Below are positions 53,399 to 60,199 of a stretch of 64,000 nt of DNA, in pieces. The DNA is from DASXRA01 sp036502575 (GTDB lineage: Bacteria; Actinomycetota; Actinomycetes; Mycobacteriales; Jatrophihabitantaceae). The stretch covers positions 124,001-188,000 of the forward strand of contig DASXYL010000083.1 in the NCBI GenBank assembly GCA_036502575.1. Reading direction: 5' to 3'. The position numbers and the translations under genes were made by a program. Each line of letters opens with the position of its first letter. Positions within the stretch are counted from its first letter, which is position 1. Under the pieces are notes generated by a model that worked only from the letters and a program-made list of their open reading frames with translations, was not told the DNA's origin and searched no databases.

Positions 53399-55293
53399 GA
53401 CTCGCTCCGGAAGGACGCGTCGAGCGTGACGTGGTCGGGTACCGGCGGCACCTCGGCGAGGTCGTGCCGGAAGTCGGGTGCGTCGTCGGTGCCGCCGTCG
53501 CGGACGAAGCCCATCGAGGGCCAGAAGTCGCGGACGTTGGCGTTCTTCTTGGTCGGGCGGTAGCGCGCGTAGGCGGTGGTGAGTCCGGTCGCCTTGGCGT
53601 GTGCGAGCAGCGCGGCAACCGCTGACTGTTCGATGCCGCGGGCGAACACCCGGCAGCTGAGGATCGCGTTGTCCAGGTGCAGCGCGGTGCCGTCGCGGTG
53701 GGCGAACAGTCCGCCGATCACGCCGTTGTCGGCGAAGCGGTCGGCGGATCGGATCGCCAGCACGTAGTGGTCCGGGTCGATTGCGAGCTCGCGGACGTCC
53801 TCGATCTGCAGCCGTTCGGTGGTGAGGTTGAACTGGTTGGTGCGCAGGGTGAGCTGGGCCAGCCGGGTGATCTCGTGCTGGGCGACGGGCGACACGCTCA
53901 GCCGTACGTCGAGCTGGCGCAGGTACTCCTCGGTCGAGCCGGTGGCCTCCAGCAGGTCGGCCCGGGCGGCGTCGGTCTTGTACGTGGCGGCGCGCTCGGC
54001 GTCGGCGGCGGTCAGCGCGCGCACGTCGAACCAGCCGTCGGCGAGCAGCCGCGAGACGTGTTCGGCCGGCTCGTCGTCCAGCGCGACGATCGCCACCGCC
54101 GGCAGGCTGGCCGCGACCATTCCGCGTTCGAAGGGCGAGTCGTCGGCGAAGACGAAGCTGTCGACGCCCAGGTTCAACCGGTGGGCGATCTCGGCGAGGT
54201 TGCCGTCCTTGGGTTGCCAGTTCGCGTTGATCCGAACGAAGTCGTCCTCGCGCAGCACCATGTCCGGGTGGTTGCGCAGCACGTCGAGCACGGGCTCCTG
54301 GTCGTTCTTGCTGCTCACCGCGAGCAGGACGCCCTGCGAGCCGAGCTGCTTGGCGACGCGTTGGAAGGCGCCGAACGCCTCGCCCCGGTACGTGCTGGCC
54401 GCGGCGATTCCGTCCGCGCCGTCGTCGCCGAGGATGCCGTCCCACAGCGTGTTGTCCGCGTCGAGCACCAGCACCTTCTTGGTGCGCCCGCGCACGGCCC
54501 GCGCGAGGTGCCCGACCTCCCGCGCGTAGCCGGCGAGCAGCTCGTCACCGAGCTCGGCCTTGGCGTAGGTGGCGAGGCGGGTGTCCTGCACCGGTCCGGT
54601 AGCCGCGATCAGCGGATCCAGGTCGATGGTGATCACCCGTTCGTGCCGGGCGGCCAGGCGCAGCAGGCCCGCGTTGAACTCGCGCCACACCGCGCCCAGC
54701 TCGGCGCGGGAGACCGCGTCGACGAGCTGGTGGGTGTGCGTGCGCAGCAACGGCAAGGTGTTCAGGACGAGGGTGCCCGAGCCGTTCGCGGTGTAGCCGG
54801 CGGCGAGCTGGTCCAGCTGGGCCAACAGGCCGATCGTGGCCTGCCGGGCGTCGTCCACCCGCCAGGGCAGCGGCACCGCGGCGAACACCACCGAGGCGTC
54901 CAGGACGCACAGGGCGAGGTCGGTGCCGTAGACGCCGCTGGACGGATCCTGCAGGTCGCGGAGCCACGCGTCATAGTCGCTGATCGTGGGGCGCAGCAGC
55001 ATGCCGTGCCGGGCGAGCTCCGCGGTGAGCGGCGCGACCAGGCCGGCCAGCGTGCTCGACCCGGTGATCGCGACGCTGATCTGGTCGGTATCGGGGTGGT
55101 GTGCCATCACCTCGTCGGCATCGAGCCGGGCGAGCAGCCGACCGGCGCGGGCCAGGTCGTCGGCTCCCTCGGCGTGCTCGGCCGCATCGGCTCGATCGGC
55201 CAGGTCACGCAACAGCCCGGCGGCCGCGGGGTAGTCCTCGGCTCGCAGCGCGCGCAGGCGCCCGAGCGGGGTGTCGTCCACAAGCGTGGTCAA
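53395..55293 (-). CDS. FkbH-type glyceryl-ACP synthase (HAD superfamily, large form)
   Basis: A 632-residue protein. The start is TTG 55293, placed 5 bases after GGAGGTCC; no ATG or GTG fits as well. The N-terminal half resembles the SGNH-like domain of large FkbH proteins (ITGSSTLAGLVAPL near residue 80, VLNTLPLL). The HAD half shows VLVLDADNTLWDGILGDDG, AVSSKNDQEPVLDVLRNHPDM, NWQPKDGNLAEIAHRLNLG and FVFADDSPFER. The C-terminal part (about 470-632) is a GNAT-like domain. Homologues take the glyceryl group from 1,3-bisphosphoglycerate and put it on ACP. First gene of the operon. Confidence 0.88.
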   Translation of the reverse strand: MTTLVDDTPLGRLRALRAEDYPAAAGLLRDLADRADAAEHAEGADDLARAGRLLARLDADEVMAHHPDTDQISVAITGSSTLAGLVAPLTAELARHGMLLRPTISDYDAWLRDLQDPSSGVYGTDLALCVLDASVVFAAVPLPWRVDDARQATIGLLAQLDQLAAGYTANGSGTLVLNTLPLLRTHTHQLVDAVSRAELGAVWREFNAGLLRLAARHERVITIDLDPLIAATGPVQDTRLATYAKAELGDELLAGYAREVGHLARAVRGRTKKVLVLDADNTLWDGILGDDGADGIAAASTYRGEAFGAFQRVAKQLGSQGVLLAVSSKNDQEPVLDVLRNHPDMVLREDDFVRINANWQPKDGNLAEIAHRLNLGVDSFVFADDSPFERGMVAASLPAVAIVALDDEPAEHVSRLLADGWFDVRALTAADAERAATYKTDAARADLLEATGSTEEYLRQLDVRLSVSPVAQHEITRLAQLTLRTNQFNLTTERLQIEDVRELAIDPDHYVLAIRSADRFADNGVIGGLFAHRDGTALHLDNAILSCRVFARGIEQSAVAALLAHAKATGLTTAYARYRPTKKNANVRDFWPSMGFVRDGGTDDAPDFRHDLAEVPPVPDHVTLDASFRSES

Positions 55294-55351
55294 GGCGGAC
55301 CTCCAGGTAACAGGCGGCTCTTGTGTGAGCCGGCACCACCGGGGTGACTCG

Positions 55352-55404
55352 GAACGGCCGGTACGCCATCCTCCGTACCGCACGGTATGGTGCAATACGG
55401 CCGG
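55352..55404. promoter_or_regulatory. CGGTA repeat cluster in the fkbH-like leader
   Basis: ACGGCCGGTA occurs twice in the same orientation (55352-55361 and 55395-55404), with the dyad TACCG-CA-CGGTA (55374-55385) in the middle. Spacing of centres is 23 and 20 bp, roughly two helical turns each. It lies within the likely 5' untranslated region or promoter of the minus-strand operon. Candidate operator array; the regulator is not identified. Confidence 0.45.
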
Positions 55405-55454
55405 TAGGGCACGGGCCGGTCCGCGGTTCCGGGTGGTGGCCGGCTCACGGGTCG

Positions 55455-55486
55455 ACAGTCGCTGCCGGGCCTTAAGGCGGCCTTGC
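55455..55486 (-). promoter_or_regulatory. Possible SARP-type site for the fkbH-led operon
   Basis: On the minus strand GCAAGGC (55486-55480) and TTAAGGC (55475-55469) are spaced 11 bp, and after an 8-bp gap GACTGT (55460-55455) could serve as the -10 hexamer. The heptamers depart from the TCAAGCG form seen at other promoters in this window, so this is the weakest of the set. Confidence 0.35.
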
Positions 55487-55508
55487 GGCGCTCACGGTCC
55501 ACCGCCGC

Positions 55509-55540
55509 TCAAGCGCCGGGAAAGCGCCGCGGCGCACGAT
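55509..55540 (+). promoter_or_regulatory. SARP-type site upstream of the prenyl-synthase-like gene
   Basis: Heptamers TCAAGCG (55509-55515) and GAAAGCG (55520-55526) are 11 bp apart. After an 8-bp gap CACGAT (55535-55540) may be the -10 hexamer, placing transcription start at about the ATG at 55547, which has no ribosome-binding site. Same geometry as at the afsA homologue. Confidence 0.5.
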
Positions 55541-55546
55541 GGCCGC

Positions 55547-56551
55547 ATGCCGACGCTGCTACTCGGCGCTGCGCCGCATTGCGCCGTGGCGAGCGTCGTC
55601 GGCGAGCGCCGCCTGAGGGTGGACCTGGACGACTGCGTCACGCGCATCGCGGACGTCGTCCGGGCCGAGCCGATGATCATCCCGAGCGACGTGGCGGCGA
55701 TGTGCGGCGGCGGCGCGCCACTGCGTCCGCTGCTCGTCCTGGCCTGCGCGTACGCGGCCCGCCCCCAACTGCCGCCGGCTCGGCGGGACCTGGCCGTGCG
55801 GAGCGCCGTCGTCGTCGAGCTGCTCCGCCTGGCGCGCCGGGCGCGCGGCGAATCGGGTAACGCGCAGGCGCTCGTCGCCGGCGACTACCTGATCGGCTGC
55901 GCACAGGCCGCGGCCTGCGCGATCGGCGAGGAGGCCGGCGCGGTTGCCGCGCAGACGCTGGTCCGCCTGTGCGAAGGCCAGGCCGAGGAGGCCGCGGCGC
56001 GGTTCGACGTCCACCGTCGCGACGAGGCGTACTACGTCGCCATCGCCGGCAAGACCGGCGCGCTGTTCGAGGCGGCCGCCCAGCTCGGCGCACTCGCCGC
56101 GGGGCTCGGCCCGGCGCCGGCCGCGGCGCTCGCCGAGTACGGGTCACATCTCGGCATCGCCTGTCAACTGGTCGACGACCTGCGCGACGTGACGGCGTCG
56201 ACCCGCACGGCGGGCCAGGACATCGTCGCCGGCGTGTACACATTGCCGGTGCTGCACGCGCTGCGGGCTCGTCCGGAGCTGGCCGCCGTGCTGCGTGACC
56301 CTGACCGCAACCGGGCCGCGCGCGAGGCGGTGCAGATCGTCGGCAGCACCGACGCCGTTGAACGGACCCGGCTGGCCGTGCAGCGGCAGTTGGACCTGGC
56401 GGCGCGCGCCCTATCTACAGCGAGGCTGCGAATCAACGCGACCGCGATGCTGACCGCACTGTCGACGGCGCTGGTCGACGAGCGCCTGGCCGCAGCGGCC
56501 GAGCCGCCGGCCGCAGCAGTCAGGCCGTTGGCCGCAGCGGCCAATCAGTGA
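55547..56551 (+). CDS. Polyprenyl synthetase-like protein lacking the first Asp-rich motif
   Basis: A 334-residue trans-prenyltransferase-fold protein. GGGAPLRPLLVLACAYAARP matches GGKRLRPLL, and the second Asp-rich motif is present as CQLVDDLRDVTAS, followed by AGVYTLPVLHALR. The first motif (HDDxxD...RRG) is missing: VELLRLARRARGESGNAQALVAGDYLIG joins the flanking helices directly with a shortened loop. Without it normal diphosphate ionisation should fail. It could be a regulatory subunit or a repurposed protein. It is divergent from the FkbH gene and preceded by SARP-type heptamers, which ties it to the cluster. Confidence 0.8.
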   Translation: MPTLLLGAAPHCAVASVVGERRLRVDLDDCVTRIADVVRAEPMIIPSDVAAMCGGGAPLRPLLVLACAYAARPQLPPARRDLAVRSAVVVELLRLARRARGESGNAQALVAGDYLIGCAQAAACAIGEEAGAVAAQTLVRLCEGQAEEAAARFDVHRRDEAYYVAIAGKTGALFEAAAQLGALAAGLGPAPAAALAEYGSHLGIACQLVDDLRDVTASTRTAGQDIVAGVYTLPVLHALRARPELAAVLRDPDRNRAAREAVQIVGSTDAVERTRLAVQRQLDLAARALSTARLRINATAMLTALSTALVDERLAAAAEPPAAAVRPLAAAANQ

Positions 56552-56910
56552 TCGGCGAGCCAACGCCACCGGGGCAGTTGCAGGTAGCAGGCAACGACCG
56601 CAGCGACGGTCACGACCGCGGCGACGGCGGGCGGCCAGGCAGCCCATGACGCGATGATCGCGACGGCCGGCTGGAGCAGCTCGACGACGATGCTCAGCCC
56701 GCCGGGAATCGCGACGATCGGCCGCTGCGTCTTTCCGCCGGGCGTGCCGAAGAGGGTCGGGATTCCGATCAGGAGCACCACGGCAGCGATTGCGAGCAGC
56801 ACCGACCTCGAAGCGAGCGCCCACGGCGCCGCGATCCAGGCGATCAGCTCGACGGCGAAGCGGGGGGCCGACATCCACAGCGTGTCGGGCGCCCGCGTGT
56901 CACTCACCAT
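56545..56910 (-). CDS. YrdB/DUF2568-family small membrane protein
   Basis: A 121-residue protein with four hydrophobic helices. ELIAWIAAPWALAS, LLIGIPTLFGTPGGKTQRPIV and the following PGGLSIVVELLQPAVAI match the DUF2568 pattern. Function unknown. It overlaps the convergent prenyl-synthase-like gene by 7 bp and starts 11 bp before the end of the reductase gene on the same strand, so it may be transcribed after the reductase. Confidence 0.78.
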   Translation of the reverse strand: MVSDTRAPDTLWMSAPRFAVELIAWIAAPWALASRSVLLAIAAVVLLIGIPTLFGTPGGKTQRPIVAIPGGLSIVVELLQPAVAIIASWAAWPPAVAAVVTVAAVVACYLQLPRWRWLADH

Positions 56911-56920
56911 CAGACGCGTC

Positions 56921-57946
56921 CTACAGGTTGAGAACCAACCGCGGCGAGACCGCCCGCGAGCAACAGACCATCATCGTATTGTGCGCATCGCGCTCTGCGT
57001 CGCTGAGCACCGAGTCGCGGTGGTCGACCACGCCGTCCAGGACAGGCGTCTCGCAGCTCCCGCAGGTGCCCTCCTGGCACGAGCAAGGGACGTCGACACC
57101 CACTTCCAGAACGCACTCGAGAATCGAGCGCCCCGGCGGCACGACGACGGTCTGCCCGGAGCGGGCCAGCTCGACCTCGAACGCCTCGGTGGACACCGGC
57201 GCGTCGATCACCTTCGGGGCGAACCGCTCCACGCGCAGCGAACCGGACGGCCAGGTCGCACACTGCTGCTCGACGGCGCCGAGCAATCCTTCGGGGCCGC
57301 AGCAGTACACGAGCGTGTCCGGTCGCGGCTCGCCGAGCAGCCCCGGCAGGTCGAGCAGGCCGACCTCATCCTGCGGGCAGATCGACACCCGATCGCCGTA
57401 GCTGGCGACCAGGTCGTCACAGAAGGCCATCGACGCGCGGCTGCGCCCGCCGTAGACGAGCTGCCACTGCGCGCCGGCCGCCTCGGCCGCGGCGATCATG
57501 GGCCGCAGCGGAGTGACGCCGATGCCACCGGCTATGAACAGGTATCGCCGCGCGGGCAGCAACTCGAAGTGGTTACGCGGCCCGCGCGCCACCACCGTGC
57601 ATCCCGGGGCCAGGGCCTCGTGGATGTGGCGGGATCCGCCCCGGCCGTTCACCTCGAGCAGCACCGCCGTGAGGTACCGGTCGCGTTGCTCGGGCTGCCC
57701 GCACAGCGAGTACTGGCGGATGAGGTCCGGACCCAGGACCAGGTCGATGTGCGCGCCGGGCCGCCAGGCGGGAAGGTGCCCGCCGTCATCGGCCCGCAGG
57801 TCCAGGGCCAGGACGCCCTCGGCGACGGTCGTCGTGCCGGCGAGTCGCAGCACGATGTCGGTCTCGGCATCTCGGTCGGTCTGGGCCGCTCGGTCGGTCT
57901 CGGCATCTCGCCGCGGGGTCGGGGCGAGCTCGGTCGTTGCTGTCAT
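56921..57946 (-). CDS. Ferredoxin reductase-type electron-transfer protein (VanB/phthalate dioxygenase reductase-like)
   Basis: A 341-residue reductase; ATG 57946 follows CAGGAG. The flavin domain has PGAHIDLVLGPDLIRQYSLCG (RxYS), the NAD(P) domain LFIAGGIGVTPLRPMI and LVYCCGPEGLLGAV, and the C-terminal plant-type 2Fe-2S cluster ligands are in CSCQEGTCGSCETPVLDG plus a final Cys in MVCCSR. It could supply electrons to the cytochrome P450 at 61.9 kb or to another oxygenase. The N-terminus holds a short low-complexity repeat (DAETDRAAQTDRDAETD) coming from a tandem DNA repeat at about 57868-57911. Confidence 0.9.
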   Translation of the reverse strand: MTATTELAPTPRRDAETDRAAQTDRDAETDIVLRLAGTTTVAEGVLALDLRADDGGHLPAWRPGAHIDLVLGPDLIRQYSLCGQPEQRDRYLTAVLLEVNGRGGSRHIHEALAPGCTVVARGPRNHFELLPARRYLFIAGGIGVTPLRPMIAAAEAAGAQWQLVYGGRSRASMAFCDDLVASYGDRVSICPQDEVGLLDLPGLLGEPRPDTLVYCCGPEGLLGAVEQQCATWPSGSLRVERFAPKVIDAPVSTEAFEVELARSGQTVVVPPGRSILECVLEVGVDVPCSCQEGTCGSCETPVLDGVVDHRDSVLSDAERDAHNTMMVCCSRAVSPRLVLNL

Positions 57947-58032
57947 GTCGCTCCTGTCGGGGCAGGGTCGCGTGACGTCGAGCATGTGCGCGGACCCTTG
58001 CGACGCGGTTGCGTCCGGCGCCGCTCCTCTCG

Positions 58033-58073
58033 TCAAGCGCTGGACAAGCGCCGATCAAGCGTGGCTTTAGTTC
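58033..58073 (+). promoter_or_regulatory. Triple SARP-type heptamer site before the FAD monooxygenase
   Basis: TCAAGCG (58033-58039), ACAAGCG (58044-58050) and TCAAGCG (58055-58061) are spaced exactly 11 bp, one turn of DNA. A -10-like TAGTTC (58068-58073) follows after 6 bp. This is the clearest triple repeat in the window and points to direct control of the monooxygenase gene by the SARP. Confidence 0.65.
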
Positions 58074-58133
58074 GGCCGCCCAGGCTCACGGGGAACCCCG
58101 GCGACCCCGGCGGACCCCGAGAGCGAAAGAGGC

Positions 58134-59384
58134 ATGACGATGACGGCAACCCTGGACGCGCAGGTGTGCATCGTTGGAGGCGGACCGGCCGGACTCACGC
58201 TGGGCGTGGAACTGGCCCGGCGAAACGTATCGGTGATCGTGGTGGAGCAGAGTGCTCGCTTCGACCGCTCGTTCCGGGGCGAGTCGGTGTCGCCGGACTC
58301 GGTCTGGTTGCTCGACGAGCTGGGTTTGCTCGACCGGCTCGAGGGCCAGTACCTGCAGATGCAGCACATGGAGATCGTCGACGCCGGCAAGAGAGTGTTC
58401 CGGGCGCACTTCGGAGACTTCAAGTACCCGCACCCGTACCCGATCGAGCTGCCGCAGCCGACGTTGCTGTCCGCGCTGGCCGATGTCGGCGCGGACTGCC
58501 CGTCGTTCACGCTCCTGCACGGCTCGACGGCCCTCGGTCTGATCAACGAGGGCGACCGGGTGAGTGGGATACGAGTCCGAACGCCGGACGGCGAGGCGGT
58601 GGTCCGCGCGACCCTGACCGTCGCCGCCGACGGACGGTTCAGCAAGGTGCGCGAGATGGCCGGGCTCGCCTACACGCGGGTGCCGCTGGAGCGCGACGTC
58701 GTCTGGCTGCGGCTCCCGTTCCCGACCGAGTGGGACGACCGCACGTACCGGATCCGGATCGCCGGCGACCACCACGGCCTGTTCATCCCGACCCACCCGG
58801 ACAGCGTCCGGGTCGGATTCAACATCCCCAAGGGTGGATTGCGGGAGCTGCGCGGACTGGGGCTGCCGGCGCTGTACGAGCGCCTCGACCAGCTGGCTCC
58901 CGAGCTCTCCGAATCGGTGCGGCGCGACGTCCGCAGCTGGTCGGACACCTCCATCCTGGACATCTTCACGACGGTCGTGCCCAAGTGGTCGCGGCCGGGC
59001 CTGCTGCTCGTCGGCGACGCCGCGCACACCCTGACCCCGATCCTGGGACAGGGCGTGAACCACGCGATCATCGATGCGGTCACGGCGGCCCCGATGCTGG
59101 CCGAGGCGTTCAGCAGCGGTGCGTCGGGCTCGGCGCTCGACGACGTGCTCGTCCGGTTCCAGGCGTCCCGGGAGGAGTCGGTGCGGCGCTCGCGCAAGCT
59201 GCAACTGCGGCAGGAGCGGCTGTTCGCGGCGCAGGGGGCCCGGGCGGTCATGCGCCGGGCGTTGTACCGCGCGATGAGCAGCCACCCGGCCCTGATCCAA
59301 CGGGCACTATCTGGTGCATACTTCCAATTGCAGACACCTGGGCCGCGCAAGGCTCAGAAGCAGGTCGCGGCCAGCCACGGGTAG
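58134..59384 (+). CDS. FAD-dependent monooxygenase (PHBH-type)
   Basis: A 416-residue flavoprotein. ATG 58134 follows GAAAGAGG; a second ATG two codons later is possible. The dinucleotide-binding motif is VCIVGGGPAGLTLGVELARR, the DG motif is TVAADGRFSKVREMAG and the GD motif LLVGDAAHTLTPILGQGVNHAI. It belongs to the group A aromatic/polyketide hydroxylases. With three SARP heptamers upstream it is a likely tailoring enzyme acting on the cluster product or on its acyl chain. Confidence 0.9.
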   Translation: MTMTATLDAQVCIVGGGPAGLTLGVELARRNVSVIVVEQSARFDRSFRGESVSPDSVWLLDELGLLDRLEGQYLQMQHMEIVDAGKRVFRAHFGDFKYPHPYPIELPQPTLLSALADVGADCPSFTLLHGSTALGLINEGDRVSGIRVRTPDGEAVVRATLTVAADGRFSKVREMAGLAYTRVPLERDVVWLRLPFPTEWDDRTYRIRIAGDHHGLFIPTHPDSVRVGFNIPKGGLRELRGLGLPALYERLDQLAPELSESVRRDVRSWSDTSILDIFTTVVPKWSRPGLLLVGDAAHTLTPILGQGVNHAIIDAVTAAPMLAEAFSSGASGSALDDVLVRFQASREESVRRSRKLQLRQERLFAAQGARAVMRRALYRAMSSHPALIQRALSGAYFQLQTPGPRKAQKQVAASHG

Positions 59385-59444
59385 CCGGCCACGGACAGCC
59401 AGCAACGGATAGGAAGCCCGGATGACCAGCAAGGCATCGAAGCG

Positions 59445-59891
59445 GTGAAACACGCGGTGCACTCGGCCACGGCCTGGAGCTACCGCCACCCGGCCGGCCG
59501 AACGGCCAGCGGCACGGTCGGCGCGCTCTCGGTGGGTGGTGCCCTGCGGCTGGGCGGTCGGGCCGATCCGATGTTCTGGCTCGGTGCCCTCGGCCCGGAC
59601 GTTGCCCTGGTCTACGGCCGGGGCCGGATACTGCGCCACCAGCAACTGCATCCACGTGCAGTACGGCTGTACAACGCGCTGCACAGTCTGCCCGGCCCGG
59701 CGGTTGCCCTCGCCGCCGGCGTGCTTACTCGACGCCGGCCGCTGCTGGTGGTCGGCCTGGCCTGGCTGGCCCACATCACGGTCGACCGTGCGCAGGCGTA
59801 CGGTCTGCGCGGCTCGGACGGTTACCCGTGGGCCTACGGCTATCCGCCCCACGATCCGTCACCGGCGGTGCCGGCACCGACCGAGCCGTAA
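59445..59891 (+). CDS. DUF4260-family membrane protein (second paralogue)
   Basis: A 148-residue membrane protein sharing the core of the protein at 41189-41629: RLYNALHSLPGPAVALAAGVL, RRPLLVVGLAWLAHITVDRAQAYGLRGSDGYPW. The start is taken at GTG 59445, although a better ribosome site (GGAAG) serves an out-of-frame ATG at 59422 that stops after eight codons across this GTG; translation may be coupled through it. C-terminal tail rich in Pro. Function unknown. Confidence 0.75.
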   Translation: MKHAVHSATAWSYRHPAGRTASGTVGALSVGGALRLGGRADPMFWLGALGPDVALVYGRGRILRHQQLHPRAVRLYNALHSLPGPAVALAAGVLTRRRPLLVVGLAWLAHITVDRAQAYGLRGSDGYPWAYGYPPHDPSPAVPAPTEP

Positions 59892-60199
59892 CCAGCTGAG
59901 CCATAGTCTGTGTCCGCGCCGGGCGTACTTCGTTGTCGGCGTGCGGTTGCGCTCGGGGTTTGAAGAGCGCGGCGACGCAGGTAGCTTCCAGCTGACTCAG
60001 TTCGCGTTGCCGGCCGACAGTTGCGCCCAGCTCGAGGTTTGCCTCTGCCTCCGCCCCTACTCCCGCCGCTTTTTCCCCTCCGCTGTTCTCCGCCCTCCCC
60101 GCGGCCGCCTCCACCATCCACCCGATCCTGAGATTCTCCTTATACTGCAGGGGATTTAGGGGTAGACAGTCGTACTGTCGAACCGGAAGAATCATACTT
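59892..60199 (+). promoter_or_regulatory. Intergenic region with pyrimidine-rich tract, promoter and hairpin before the HNH gene
   Basis: No gene is seen in these 308 bp. A strongly pyrimidine-rich tract covers about 60041-60120. It is followed by TATACT (60141-60146), a good -10 hexamer in this high-GC setting, and a short perfect hairpin GACAGT-CGT-ACTGTC (60165-60179) in the presumed leader of the DUF222-HNH gene. Promoter and hairpin are inferred from sequence only. Confidence 0.45.

Noticed and set aside
53395..55293. Methoxymalonyl-ACP pathway suggested by FkbH, ACP and acyl-CoA dehydrogenase
   Set aside because: The 3-hydroxyacyl dehydrogenase (FkbK) and O-methyltransferase (FkbG) partners are missing, while KAS III, E2-like acyltransferase and hydrolase fit a tetronate pathway.
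59422..59448. Short frame with ATG 59422 and good ribosome site as a peptide gene
   Set aside because: Only eight codons; it could couple translation to the DUF4260 gene but cannot be supported as a gene.
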